Of a stretch of DNA of 64,000 nt, positions 27,091 through 40,300 are shown in pieces (position 1 is the stretch's first letter; each line of letters opens with the position of its first letter). A program made the translations under genes and the position numbers. This DNA is from Syngnathus acus (lineage: Eukaryota; Chordata; Actinopteri; Syngnathiformes; Syngnathidae): contig NC_051092.1 of assembly GCF_901709675.1 (NCBI RefSeq), forward strand, positions 10,126,491 to 10,190,490. The letters run 5' to 3'. The notes under the pieces were generated by a model, which did no database searches, was not told the DNA's origin, and saw only the letters and a program-made list of their open reading frames with translations.

Positions 27091-27163
27091 CCCTTGTATG
27101 CTGGTACAGAGAAGCAGCGGTATTTGTCAGTGTGACACCCAAAAGGATTCACATTTGTCACAT
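27091..27163 (-). CDS. Candidate 73-bp internal exon, product unknown
   Basis: On the minus strand a TTTTATAG acceptor precedes the segment and a GGG|GTAAGT donor follows it. One frame is open through the exon. After two bases completing a split codon it encodes 23 residues, VTNVNPFGCHTDKYRCFSVP then AYK, and leaves two bases (GG) for the next exon. The two cysteines seven residues apart would fit an extracellular disulphide-containing domain, but I do not recognise the family. Another frame begins ATG TGA and is closed. The upstream pyrimidine tract is modest, so this could be a chance acceptor-donor pair. The entry phase (one base from the previous exon) does not match the exit phase of the 47.6-kb candidate, so another exon would have to lie between them if both belong to one gene. 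Confidence 0.35.
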
Positions 27164-27531
27164 CTATAAAATTGAACTCTCATGATCAGCCCTGTGGGAT
27201 GAAGTTATATTAAGATGTGACATTGAATTTTGTTAACATCAGCCAAAGTTGAGGGGTTATTACATCATGAATGTTAGCTCTTGATGACAAGACCAAGAAG
27301 GCATCAAGGCTTGGATTCTTTATACATAATGTTTTCGTGATCCTAAGAGTACAACACATTTTAGGACATAGAGAGTATCTTAATTCTTCTTATTACTAAG
27401 CACTTTTTAAATAATGTACTTTACACATTGCTTAGATCAGTGGTCATCCCAGGCCTCGAGAACCTGTTTTAAAACCGTATGTCACTTAGTGTTTACGCAT
27501 GTAGATAATGTTTTTATATTGCCACGGTGCC

Positions 27532-27724
27532 TTAAGGCGGATTGACCACTCCCAATGGTCCATAGGTGTGACTGTGAGTGTGAATGGTGTGTCTATGTGT
27601 GCCCTGTGATTGGCTGGTGACTAGTTCAGGGTGTACCCCGCCTACTGCCCTAAGCTAGCTGGGATAGACTCCTGCATGCCCGCGACCTGCGAGGAGAAGC
27701 GGTTTGGAAGACAAATGAATGAAT
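27532..27724 (+). mobile_element. SINE body and tail, GGATGG-tailed family
   Basis: The segment runs in consensus order: CCATAGGTGTGACTGTGAG, TGTGCCCTGTGATTGGCTGG, GTACCCCGCC, GCTGGGATAGACTCC and AATGAATGAATG tail. The tRNA-like head is missing. Just upstream (27435-27465) CAGTGGTCATCCCAGGC and CTCGAGAACC resemble a different degenerate repeat end. Confidence 0.85.
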
Positions 27725-30023
27725 GCTATTGAGGTTTTGGTCTTGTCTAGTTATCGTTAGGTGAATGTGCCTTTACGAGAACATTTTGTTAAGGAAATTA
27801 ACACTACAGTAGTGGTGAATCAGATCTGGCCTGAGGCCTTGAATTTGACACCTGTGAAGTGGTTTTGTATATTTAGGAATACAGCAACATATTTATTTTC
27901 ATGGACTTGTGTTAGTCTTACTAACAACAAACAGCAACAGCGTCTCAGGGAGTGTCCATTCACATAAGATCACACATCAATACACTGAAGTTCTGTAGCT
28001 GCAGATGGCCTGCAGGTCAAAAGTAATTTCAGTAGAGACCAACTAGAAGCTTGTGACTCCAGTTATGATACCAACATGGCACAATGTAATAAGGTCCATA
28101 TCAAGCCCTGGAAACATGTGTTTCATGGCCCAGCATGCAACATGTGTTAAACATTTCAAATGAGGGTAAACACAAACACGGACTTGTAAACAAGAAAGAC
28201 ATGATGGAGAGACACATTGCACCACTTAGTCATGGTAGAAGACACGAAATACCAAAGCCCTGCTCTTGCTCTCAAGCATGAGTAATGGTTCTCCAGGATC
28301 ACCTTAAGATTGGGGTAGCAGGAGGTGCCTGCAGGCTGATTTAGCACCTCAGTCTCAAACAAAAGGGGTCACTTTTCTCCCCACTGGATGACTTACGTGA
28401 GTGCACTCATGGATTTCATTCCCATTTTATTGTGACATATGGGGGCAAAAAGTTGCAGGTTCTTTGGAAAGGACACTGATCGTCACACATGGCTTAAGGC
28501 TGCACGCACGCACAGACACACACACGGCTTTAATAATGGATAATGAAAATATATTCCTGGTTCTGGATGTTGCTATGGTTTCTTTCTCCTCTCCACTTTT
28601 TAAACGTTTTGTAGTTTGCTATGAACGTGTTTTAAATGAATTAAGTGACAGAAAAACTGCCAGCAAAACATTACACAATACAGTGAGGTTAATTACCTTC
28701 AGCATTTTTTCATTTCTATTAAAACCCATGAATAAATGGCTAAAGCTTGTATAACACTGATACATACGGTTTTGCTTTCTGTCCTCTTTCACCTACCAAT
28801 GCAGCATCAAGAGCAGCGGAAGGTTCAATACCATGCTCAAGGACACTTGAACGTGGTCGCAGATGCCTAGGATCAAATCTACAACCTTCAAATTGAGAGA
28901 AGGTCGTGTTGCCACATAAGCAAGGACTATCATGTGAAGAGGCATGAATGTGGAATAAGAGAATAAGTGCTTGGTTTACTTTTGAGGACTGATCAATTAG
29001 AGAGAGGAGAAAAAAAGCAGAAGCAAAACCAAAATGAGACAAAATGAGTAATCAATAGAAAGAATAGCAATCACTGCATTAGATGAAAGCAAATCAAACA
29101 AAAGATTTGCACAGTCTGGTCAATTAGTGTACAATTAATTAAGAATCAACACATTGTGCAACAAGACAAATATGATTATGCTCCATAATTATTTCTCATC
29201 ATTATGAGCTGTTTCTTATTCCCTGGAGGCACGCAGCCCTCCGAAATGGACAAATAACTCTAAACAGTGGCAATGTAACAAAAGCAAGATGTCTGTCACC
29301 ATTCAGTTTGCAGAATACTGGAACACATCAAATCGTGCCAGGCGAATAACTGTTTGGTTTCTGGTCATCAGGCTTTGTTTAGTGCAGTAGAGATCCAGCC
29401 GTGTGTAAGTCTATCCAGCAAGCTGTTACTCCAGCTATAAACAGAAATAATATAACTTGTATGTGATCACTCAACCCTGTGAACTATATTTGCCATCTGT
29501 GGCCTTCTACTCACATAGAGCATGTGTGAATGTGCTTCAGTGTGTGCCCCCAGTACACTACTGAAGCCTCCACAATGATGACTAACTATCTTGTGGAACA
29601 CATTACATTGTTTTACAGTCTGAACCTGAAATAGCCACTCACAGTATTCTGGGTACCTACATAAGGTCATTCAAACACAAGTCCATAAGGTCAGATGCAG
29701 ACAAGCAGTTGATCTTCAAATCCCAACGTACATACACTACTGTACAGATTTAAAGACTCTCAGATTCATGGCTTGCAGCAAAGGGAGAAAAATGAGACCT
29801 TGGAAGAATTATGTGTGGTCCTCAAAAGATTGGTTAGCAGCTATACTTATCATGAAGTGATAGCACAAGTAAACACACTTCAGCATGGATACATACAATA
29901 CAGTGTGAGTGTGCGGCAGGCAAGGGAAACCATGCTAACATCTGGCACAGCTCAGTGGGAATTGGAATAAATAAAAATGCCTGGATGGAGATTTATGGAT
30001 AAAATATGACTGTATTGTATTTT
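27725..30023. other. Unique sequence, possibly conserved non-coding in part
   Basis: No gene was recognised. The segment at about 29100-29290 is free of repeats. Its ATTAATTAAG and CATAATTATTTC motifs are homeodomain-type sites within otherwise complex sequence, a look typical of conserved non-coding elements. That is only an impression without alignment. A short CGCACGCACAGACACACAC tract is at 28503-28522. Confidence 0.35.
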
Positions 30024-30139
30024 ATTCATTTATCTTCCAGACAGCTTATCCTCACAAGGGTCGCGGGCGTGCTGGAGCCTATCCCAGCCGGCTTAGGTGG
30101 GGTTCAACCTGAAATGGTTGTCAGCCAATAGCAGGCACA
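30024..30139 (-). mobile_element. SINE tail fragment, GGATGG-tailed family
   Basis: The plus strand shows TATCCTCACAAGGGTCGCGG, GCGTGCTGGAGCCTATCCC and CAGCCAATAGCAGGCAC. This is the reverse complement of the tail half of the same family as at 27532. The terminal tail repeats are degraded. Confidence 0.8.
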
Positions 30140-33100
30140 GTATATTCATGAAAATATATTAAATTTATTTTATGTCAATATTATCTTGAGTGGGTTAGAG
30201 ATCAGAATTGAAAAATGGACTGATTAGTTTCTTACAAATACACAGTAGACTTTCATGTTAGATCCCTGACACGTTCAGAAAATATAGATTTTTAAATCTG
30301 AGTGTGATTTTGCTGCTCTGGGACAATAATGACCGTGTTGTTATGACAGCAAAGCAGAGGATGAGGTGCTTAGCCAGCCACTGCTGTGTTGATGGCTTAC
30401 TATTTGTTTCATGGGACAACAACTGTGGTGGATACAGAGCTAACACAGCTGTAGAGAAGGCAGTATCAGTCAGTGGAAAAACAACAGTTCAGGGACGTTA
30501 ATCTTCACCGTGGAAGCTCAGTGCTTACAAATGCAGCGCTATCTCTGGAGGTCAAATTTCCGTGCACAAAGGCTGTGGGACAATCACATTCGGGTTAGCG
30601 TGTTCTTGCAATAAGACCGCAAATGAATTTGCACAGATAAAAAAAGGACAACAATGGGCAACGGAGAGAAAAGCTGAAGACTTGAATGATTCAATCGATT
30701 TCAACAATTATTTTTGGGAGTGACCCTATTGAAACCTTTTGTTGTTGTCGCTGTTGTGCAGTGAATCATGTCTGCCACAGAGTTAAGATTCTATAGGGAT
30801 TAGCGTTAATATGCAGAGTGTCCATCCATCCTGCAGTGGAGCTGATTTTGGTGCACATGAGCCACATTATACATGCCCTTGAGTCAAAGTAAAATTGGTA
30901 GGATTGCAGAGGGTGAAAAGGAGACCATGTGATTTTTTTTTTTTTGTCCTACTTCCATTTGATGTAGCTGTAATTAAAAGCAAGATGTGATGATAATGGC
31001 CATTTTTAAGGCCCTGCATGTGCATGCAAGAGTGAGAGAGCAGCTTTCCAGGAAATGTAGCACGAGACGGTGAGGCTGTAACGCTGACACTGCAATGTGA
31101 ACACACAAGGTAATCAAAAAAGACACCATCCAATCACAGATATGCACATCCACCTCTCTCTTCTCTGCAGCAAGGTAGTATTTTAAGCGTTATACTGACA
31201 AATATATTGATCAATTAATAAGTGTTAATCATAATTTCTCATTTTACAAAGTCATACCTATGCTTCCAGTGCTGTAGAAACCATTTGAGAAAAGGAGATT
31301 GAAGTCGTCCACTGCACAAAGCAAGGTCAATAAAGGTATCCTACTCGGTTGACTTTGGTCTGGAAGAACTTGAGAGCCCTTACTGTAACCCCATCAAAAA
31401 ACACAATGGATTATGAGCAAGGCTTTTAACACCATTCTAGCTGAATGGGCAAGTTCCAATAAAAAACCTGGGAAGTCTTCCCAGATGAGTGGAAGCTGTT
31501 ACATCTTCAAAGGGAACAACCGAGTCCGTATTTTCTTTCACTTTCAGTTCCTCTATGTGTGCGTGAGCTTGCGTGGTAATCATTGTATTCACTAAGTGTG
31601 CACTATCCACTATCATTTCAACACAGGAAATGACAGGATTTCTTGAGCCAAACGCCTCTCTCAAGATTAAGTAAATTAATCCTGTTATTTTGCACTTAAG
31701 GAAAGAAAAGTTTATGTTTAGGGATGATAGACTCTCCAGCTGTAATCACTTTGGTTCATCGTGTTTCTTGGCTCTACACCGGTATTGCCTCCAGGCCATT
31801 TCTTATAGCAGGGCGAAAAATGGGGGTCACATGGACGCTGGTATGCCGAAAAGGAGCCAGAACAAATCCCCTTGCGAAGAGTCTAGAGGTGAATGCTTGA
31901 GCAAATAAAAGCAGCTAACACACACACACACGCACACACGCACACACAAAAACTGACACTGCAAGGAGGCAGAAATATAAAGATGTCAAAAGTGGCTGAT
32001 GGTTGATTTCTGTGTTTTTCCAAACTCTGCTTGCTGGTTTTGCCAAAACTACTTGCACTAAATTGCTCTGTAATTTAAGATAGTATTGCACTTTGGCAAG
32101 TGACGACCCGCTGATGTGAGTGGATCTTCAGCCTGTGGGGGCGGGATACTGTGTCCAGCAGGGGTCCAGTCATGGTTGACATTGCTAAATTAAGAGATAA
32201 ATGCCCGATGTTTTCACAGAGTGACTTCTAAGAGTTACAATTCTATAGCTGAGTTCAACCAACCATTTACTTGAACATAGAGAATGGGAAAACAGCTGCT
32301 ACCATGGCAATAGAGCACAGAACTTCAATTTGAAACAAAGCAGAGAGGAAATTGAGCTTTAGGTGGTCAAGGTTAACACTGTATACTTGCATCAGACTGG
32401 AATCTTCTAAAATTAAAGAGAGCATCAGAAATTCAGGAAGTCAATATTTATAACTGGCATCATAATTCATCAGCTGCCAAGTTTGGAAAGTGCAGCCCTC
32501 GTGTTTGTGATGTTGCCTGCATGAAACTGACACACTAAGAAACACATAGACAGACTTTGAGCCGCCACTGTAAGAAGGTTTCAGGGATCGGACCTATGCC
32601 AAGGCCAGTGATACTCCGGGGAGGGGGGGCAGATTCATGACACCTCTGCACCATCTCATCAGACATGCCGTTATAGCACACGCTATCATTAATCTGCGGC
32701 ACTTTAGAGTTCAACACTCAACTTCATCAGTGGGGGTATCGCCACCAGGACTGCGATACTTTACTCTTAACTTGAAGACATGACTGTTTAATTGGCATGT
32801 ACGTACTGTATACATTTAGATAATGTATACACAGGAATAATAATTTACTGTCATAACAACAATAATGACACACTCATTGAAAGAAACTACTAAACCAAAC
32901 TGTAACCATAAGAATGCAAGAACTAATGTGACAGGGTGACCCAAAATAATCTTAATCCTGGCAAGTGCCTGTAATTCCACAATTTATCATGGAGCTATTT
33001 TATTTGTTACACAAACGGATTTCACAGTAATTCGCTTCAGTTCAATTCGATTTAAGTTCTTCAGTGCCAGAGAAACTCAGTGCAAAGTTGTCAATAACAC

Positions 33101-33291
33101 TGAAAATACAGTTTTTGCAGAAATGGTAAACAAGTTGTTAATCTAAACTCTTTCTGAAGTGAAGCAATACATTGATCACATGGATACAAACAAGACTCAA
33201 GAATGACAGGTGCAGAAAGTTAACAGTCACATGGAGTGGATTGAAAATGTTATTGAATTGCGATTTTTATTTCACATTTTTCTTATTCCAG
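30140..33291. other. Unique sequence, no gene supported
   Basis: The stretch contains a poly-T run at 30936-30945 and a CA-rich microsatellite at 31918-31948. Otherwise it shows no repeat I know, and no exon with both splice sites and a recognisable product. Confidence 0.45.
31918..31948. repeat. Imperfect (CA)n microsatellite
   Basis: About fifteen CA units are interrupted by CG steps. Confidence 0.85.
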
Positions 33292-33540
33292 AGTGGTCAT
33301 GCAGATTTCCTGCAGAAGGAGCAACGGGTGCCTGTTGAACAGATGGCTATCATGCTGCAAAACGTGTGCCACACAACAAACAAGACAACTAGGAGATTCT
33401 GTACACATGCCCTAAGGCTGGCTGGTTGTGTTATCAATGATTATAGCCTCTCATTGGACAAAGAAGGGGAAAACAAATTGCATTAAATTTAAGAGTAGAG
33501 TGTGCACCCTGCAGCAAGGCTCTGATTTGCAATTAAGCAG
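33292..33540 (+). other. Candidate plus-strand exon with 64-codon frame
   Basis: A long pyrimidine-rich tract ending CTTATTCCAG at 33291 is a strong 3' splice site. From 33292 a frame is open for 64 codons to TAA at 33484-33486. It starts SGHADFLQKEQRVPVEQMA and later reads RRFCTHALRLAGCVINDYS. A donor-like CAG|GTAAAA follows at 33541, and no polyadenylation signal lies close by. The peptide is not low-complexity, but I do not recognise it. Strong acceptors and frames of this length are expected by chance in 64 kb, so this is only a candidate, perhaps of a lncRNA. Confidence 0.22.
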
Positions 33541-33752
33541 GTAAAAAGCTGACTAAATGCAAAATGATTTCCATCAAGGGTTCTCAAGTCTTCTTGAGGA
33601 CTAAATATTTTGCAGTCTAGTTCAATTACCCCCCCGACTACAGTGGCTTTTAAAGCTTATAACGAGAATCAGTCGGTTGCCAGTAGTTGGTGTCACTTTA
33701 GTACTACAAAATTAGTAGTACAAAAAAATAGACACTAAACCAACAATGATTG

Positions 33753-33840
33753 TCCCCCGCCTACTGTCCATAGTCTACGAGGATAGGCTCCAGCACGCCT
33801 GCAACCCTTATGAGGAAAAGTGGCTCGCAAAATGGACGGA
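33753..33840 (+). mobile_element. SINE tail fragment, GGATGG-tailed family
   Basis: CCCCGCCTACTGTCC, GGATAGGCTCCAGCACGCC and AAAATGGACGGA mark the last 90 bp of the family in plus orientation. The head and body are absent. Confidence 0.8.
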
Positions 33841-36800
33841 ATACAGTTAAATTTTTTTGTGTTCTCAATACATAATGCCGGAACATGTATTCCGTTACTC
33901 CCCAAGCCTGCAAAACATATAAAATCTGTATGTTTACAATAAAGTCATTGTTTAAGATAAATACTGTTTTGAGGCTGTTGTCATTTTACTAACTTCCCAT
34001 GGTCTCAGTGCTTGAGATGAGCTTATGTACGTATGTGTGGGAGGAAAATAAACAGATGGACTCGGACAAGGATGACAGAATGCAAACGGAATCCAAAGTA
34101 AACTACTGAAAATGCTGGGGGGAAAATGTAATAATAATGTATTTTTATGTTAATAACATTTAAAATTCAAAAACAATATGCAATACATAATTATGATATC
34201 TGGTTATTGCAGACGATGCATAACTCATCAATAATGCAGCATTTTGTGCAGCGGTAACCTTAAAAAAAACTGCGACAGTTGATACAATTATACAAACGGT
34301 GTATGATCATTGCAATCACAGTCGCTGCCAGTTTGCAGCCTCCATCTCACAAACTGTAACCATTAAATCTTTGTAGCTTACATTAACATCTACACCCTTC
34401 TCAAAGCTACAACAGTGAGCTTTTTTTTCTTTTTACTGTGGAACTACCAGGAACTTCAAACATATCGGACCAGTACCATTGTTACAGTGTCATCATTAGT
34501 CTCACATTCTCGGATTGTTTGTATGCTCAATAACAGCACAATATAAAAGAAAAAAAGAAAATGCATTTTTTCTTCTCCATCTGCTGTAGCTCTTTACCTC
34601 CCACTGTATGCATGTACTTTAGACAACAGATGTCTCAGTCACGAGAAAAATTCAAATGGTACTTAATCGCCCTTATAACTAATTTCTCAGTTTCCTATAC
34701 CTCGATAAGTTTGATTTCCAGTAGCCCTGACCCGCTGAGACAATGCTGAGCCACAAGAGAAATTTCACAATTTTGGAAAAGTCATAAGAGCAGGTTATCA
34801 CCTCGGTCACAAGATAAACTGCTGTCATCATCTATCAATGCGTGTGTGGCATGCATGTTTATGTGCATATAGATGTTTTGCCTTTGACACTCTTTCAAGT
34901 TGGTATGAGAGGCGCAACTAGCTGTTGATCTTCTGTCTTCATCTTGAAGGACTTTTTAATCTTGATCCAGAATGCAAGCAGAAGCAGCTGTGCGGTCCAC
35001 TTTGCCAAAATTAGTAGGGGCTAGGAAGGGCACAAACCATGCTGAATACACACCATGCGTGAATACACACTCCTGCAAGGACAAACCATACTGTGACATC
35101 TGTGAATACACACTCCTGCAAGGGGGCATATTTGGCAGAAATGGACACACACATCTGACAGGACACTGCACACGAGGGGTTATAAAGAGAACAATGGTTT
35201 CGATGCTTGTCGACCAAACCTATCGTCATCACCACTTGGCAAAGTTCACAGCCTTCTGTTTGGTTTTGCACAGCACAGAACCTTAAATATTGACCAATAT
35301 TTCAAAAATGTCAGTCTGGAATTGAGAGTCTTCACGCCAAAGTGTGTCTTAAAGCTGATTTCATTCACTAAAGATAATTTGCTGAGTGGCCACAACAACA
35401 GTCTGGGACAATTAGGAATTCATGAAACAAAACACACAACTGTTTTATTTGACTGTTTTGTTTCTTCCTTAATGTTAAAAGTAGATTTTTTTTGAGGTTA
35501 TACAAAGTTTATGTAAAATTTAAAATGTGTTATTCTCTCCTATTCTAGTTTTGTTTTTCTTTTCCATCCCACTGATGGGTGAACATCAAAGATGGTCCTA
35601 CACTAGGGCTCATACATACAGCGAAGCGATGCGGAAGAGAGTAGAACTATTTCGGGAGAAAATGAGGTGACACTTTTCTTTGTCTTTCTTTCATAAAGGC
35701 TTCGACTGAATCTAACATCACATATAGTTGTCTACAAAAAATGACGGCACGTCATTGGTGCGCGTAATAAGAAAGCTGTCTCCATTGCATAAAGCAAATG
35801 TTATTGAATCGTAAAATTGACTTGTCTGTCAATGAAAAAAATAATAAATTAAAAAATAAACTTTCTGCTTTGCTGAATCACAACTACTTATCACACTTTG
35901 TGCTGTATGTTTACATATAATTTCCTCTGCCTCAAGCCCATAGTTTGGTCAAATGTTTTACAAATAATGCAAATCTACACAAGAGAGACAAATTGATGTT
36001 GATAATTTTATAACCACAATGTTTTGGTTTTGCAAATCATTTCCAAAGATTCAAGTCATTCCAGATTATTTTTTTAATACCCGTGGAAAAATCAACTTTC
36101 TAGCTGCAGAATCACAAAGTTCTCCCACAACATTTTTTGGGGGACTAGTTACGGTTGCCAACGTTCACTACTCAATGGGGTACAGGCATAACAAAGCCAT
36201 AAATAAGCAAACAGTAAATTGAAACTCATCTGTGTGCATGGCTCATGTCATTAAAATTTCTTTGTGCCTAGTAATGCCACATTGGATTCGTAGATTATAA
36301 TTAAAAGTATTGATAATTAAATCAAATTATCACTATTATTTCATTTGTCTCCCATGAGTTTCATTTTAAGGCAATTGACTTGCTGGTAGTTCCAACAGAG
36401 AAAACTAAAGAGTGGTTAAGGGTGTCTAAATGAAAGCAGGGACAAGCAAGGGGTGTAACGTGGGAGCCGTGTGGAGCAAATGAAATACAATTGCATGTGA
36501 GTGGTAAACATCATTAGCAACATGGGTGCAATAACCTCATATGTCACTTCAATACAGAAGACGATTTTCTCGTCTTGATGTGTTACAATACTTGAGAATG
36601 AGCTGTGTGCTCTGCAAGAGGCAGTATAAAAAGACTCTTCAAACAGTGTGGCAATACTGCTAGAGTTTCTTTGCAAAGAGGACATGCACATCCATCTAAC
36701 ACACATTGTGTTAGTCCTCTGAGTAAAGGTCTATCAAAGTATGAATAAAAAAACTGATGGTCACAGCAAATTCCAATGTTTTTTAATGTACAACACAATA

Positions 36801-37345
36801 TACCAATTGACAGCAAATGTTGAGAGACTCGGCAAGTGGCCGGTCTGAAATGCTGTGCATGTGCCAAACTACAGATCCAAAGGAATACCAATGTCTAACA
36901 ACGCCACGCTGGGCCCCTATCCACCTTGTTTGGGAGCGTTTGCAGGCATGCGGCCATCTTGGCAATGGTAGAGCTCCACATTTTGGTTCCAGCTGAGGTA
37001 TATAAAAGCTCAACCTCACCTCCCAATTTGTCTGCCTCTCCTTGCCATGCCACTCGATACTGGAGAGAGGGAACATTGCCTACATCAAGGTGGCAGGCAT
37101 CCTTGCCTGGACTGTGTTAAAATAGGGCAGTTTTCAAACATGCTAATCACTGTTGGGACCACTTGTAAAACCTAATGAGAGTCAAAAGAATAGCTGTATA
37201 AAGTATTTGAAAATAAATAAATGCTTGGTTTGGTTAATACTGTTATGAATTAGGAAAAAAATATTTTTAAATGAAACGATTTTAGGTGCGAGGCCAACCT
37301 CTTCAGTTCTTGGTCTCGGCTTCTGCAATTTAGACTTCGGAGTTA
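33841..37345. other. Unique sequence, no gene supported
   Basis: A 22-bp segment (GTGAATACACACTCC then TGCAAGG) occurs twice with a 43-bp period at 35059-35080 and 35102-35123. A TATATAAAAG motif at 36999-37008 is TATA-like on the plus strand, but I see no downstream exon that would make it a promoter. Poly-A and poly-T tracts are minor. Confidence 0.45.
35059..35123 (+). repeat. Two 22-bp direct repeats, 43-bp period
   Basis: Identical 22-bp units are separated by 21 bp. A partial third unit (GCTGAATACACACC) precedes them at 35041. This is a small local duplication of unknown role. Confidence 0.8.
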
Positions 37346-37368
37346 TCTATAGTCTAAAAAATACGGTA
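37346..37368. mobile_element. Solo terminal inverted repeat of pogo-like family
   Basis: CTATAGTCTAAAAAATACGG followed by TA matches, with a few changes, the terminal repeat CTATAGTCCGAAAATTACGG seen at 57230 and 40774. No partner end is visible nearby, so it is a relic or a chance match. Confidence 0.45.
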
Positions 37369-40300
37369 GCTTTATAAGTATAATCGTGCGTCTTTATTTT
37401 CTAGGTTTGGGCAATCGAGAACACCATAGTCTGATCGTGATTGTTGAACGGGCAGGCTGGCGAGTACATGACAGTTCCGCCCACTCCGGCAACTAGACAA
37501 ACCCACACCTGTTCCCCACTCTGCCGCTCATCTTTTTACTGTCCATGAGGAACAAGTAGAAAAATGTGGAATAGGAAAAGACATTTCTGCGGAGATTGCT
37601 TTTTTCTAAACACCCCCATTGCCGCTGCTGCTGCTGCGGCTCTAATTTATCTGTAGTTTGGCAGACGTGTTAATAACGAGACGTCTAGATGTGACTTTTC
37701 AAATGGCTCAATCATACCCTCGACAAGACTGCTGGGGCTCTGATTGTCCCTTGACGATGAGCGACTAGTAAACCAATATCAGTCGAGGTGCCTCTTCATC
37801 TCCATTAAAGAAAAGGTTTAGGGCCAAAAAGCAGGTCAATGACATATAGGGGACTGCCGCAATGAAACGATAAACCCCTGTAAGCTTTTTTTCATTTGGC
37901 AAAGCGGAGGTGGCTTGCGGCATGTGATTTTTAATGACACGCTTCATGGTTGTGATTTTAATATGCCCCGCTAATTATAACACTGCTTTGTTAGTCTTTT
38001 CAAAGTTACCCTTTCTAATTAGAGAGAACGATTCAAGTCGGAGGCGGGAGTCTTGAGGGAGAGACAAGGTAGTGGCACCACACAGTATGATACTTCAGCA
38101 AAAAGGTGTGACCAATTAGGTTCCACGCTGTCTTCCTGACGTCAGGCCAATGTTTACCCACTCTGTATCTTGGTGACCACGCTCAGTGGCTTTTGAGAGA
38201 GATCCAATGCAATGCGATGAAACACCTACCCTCAACCCAGATGTGTACAAGTACATTCCTTCTAAGTTAGCGTAAATCTCACTGTCATAATGGCGTCATG
38301 TATCGTGCAAAGACCAGCTTTAACATAGAATTTGTTCCTCTGGAAAATATGACTGTGAAAGAAATTAAATAAATGCATACATGACTCATGAAGGTTATGA
38401 CTTTTACTTGGATGCCCTGGGATTGGTGGAAGAAGCCATTCGAAACACCCTGGCTGCCAATTCTATACAAAACAAATCACAGTCACAAATCATCAACAAT
38501 AGTGACTCCAGATGGAATTTAATGAAAGGCGTAAAAAGACGACCATGTGTACAAGGTGCAAAATCAGGAAGTATAATTGGTTGGTCTGCATTTGCAGCGA
38601 CAAAGTCCTGCCAAACACATGTGACACAAATAAAAGGCGAAAGATGACATTGAGTGCATGCTGAATGAACAGTGAGACACACTGTCAGGAGCGCTCCTTC
38701 CCGCTATCACTCACAGGTCTCCAACGTCGCTGCACAACACAATATGGCAGATCTCGTCTTCCTCCACACATAGTCGTTCAGTCCATATTGACTCACTGTT
38801 TGCCAAAGCCAAACAATCTACAGCCAGTTTCATTTAATCCCCATGTACTATGTGGATTGTCAGACTAGCTCTGGGACTAATGTCACAAATGATATATTTC
38901 AAACCCCAAATATGAGTTTTCCCCTTCAGCATGGACCTTACTATCAACCAGCATGTCTGCAAAGAGATTTTGCGACATTTGCATTCAGTATGCAAGATCA
39001 GGTGAGAGTTGTGGTAGACAACTTGTAGTAAAGACGTGCGGTCAGGGTAGGCAAGGGATGCCATTGATGTCACAAATGTTTTTCATTATTATTTTCATTT
39101 TTAAAGGGATCAGCAACAACTCAACAATAATAACTTGCCATATATCAAATATTGTTTTAGGTTTTTTGTTATCACATTGTTGAACAGTGTGGACATGATT
39201 GAAGTATCATCAAAAGCTTTGAAAATAATATATTCAGAAATTCAATTTTGACCTTATATGACATTTTTTCTGTGATCAAAACTGAAAATGGACTAATCTA
39301 TTTTGGGTTCATAGTTTTATGTCCAATATTTTTATATGCACACACTGTCTCGTACAAAAATATTCAATCTGATTGTTGGTTTAGCACAGCAATGGGCCCA
39401 CCCATGAGCTGAACAAGAGGTTTGCAGAGTCATTACAACAATTCAGAGCGCTAAAGACATCAAAACAAACACACCTGTGGTGCGAGTGGCACAAGGGCCC
39501 AAATTCACAAAGACGGAGACACTTAGTCGAGACAATAAGTTATTTCAGGAATTAGTCACGGTCCGTTGTTGTAGTCGCGTGCAACAGCTGATAATAAGCG
39601 AGAGAATCAAAGCTTTGAATGTGTGTTGTCTCGAATTAGTGAGTCTTTAAATAATGCAAACAAACTAAAATGGTAATAAAAGTCTGGGTTGTCTTTCAAA
39701 TTACAGAAGAATATCCAAAAGATCGAGAATCCTCTTTAAAGCATTTTCTACAATAATTTTGCCAGTAACTCATTCATCCTTTTTGTCTCTCACTTGTCCT
39801 CATTTGTGACGCAGGTAAGAAGTGGTTACATCATTGGTAGACTGCCAGTCGGTCACAGTAATGTTCAAAAGGGAGATTTAAAACAGGATCAGAACAGGAT
39901 CTGTGAGGCATATGTGCTGACCATGTTTCACAGTGCTGCTTCGCCAATAACTAACATCAACAACTAAAAGAACAGCCAAAGTCCTTTAGTTATAGAAAGC
40001 CGGTCACCACATTTTATGCGACAGTGTGAAAGAAAGATCCTGTTGAAAAAATAAACGAGAAAATCTTGCTGAGCTAAAATTGAAGTAAAACGAAGACTAC
40101 AACCTTTCTTAAAAGCCTTTGGCCAGTGCACATTTTCAGTCTGTCTTTGAAATCCCTGAAAGCCTTTATTTTATAAGCATGTGCTGTTGAGTGAGACTCA
40201 TACAGCAGCTTATTTGAATTTGAATGATGTCAAGATACCCTATGCATGTGCCAGCACACAAGCACTCTCGCACACAAACACAACAATAAAAATTAATGTC

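Noticed and set aside
36999-37008. TATATAAAAG motif as a promoter
   Set aside because: No downstream exon, initiator or GC-rich context. TATA-like strings are frequent in AT-rich DNA.
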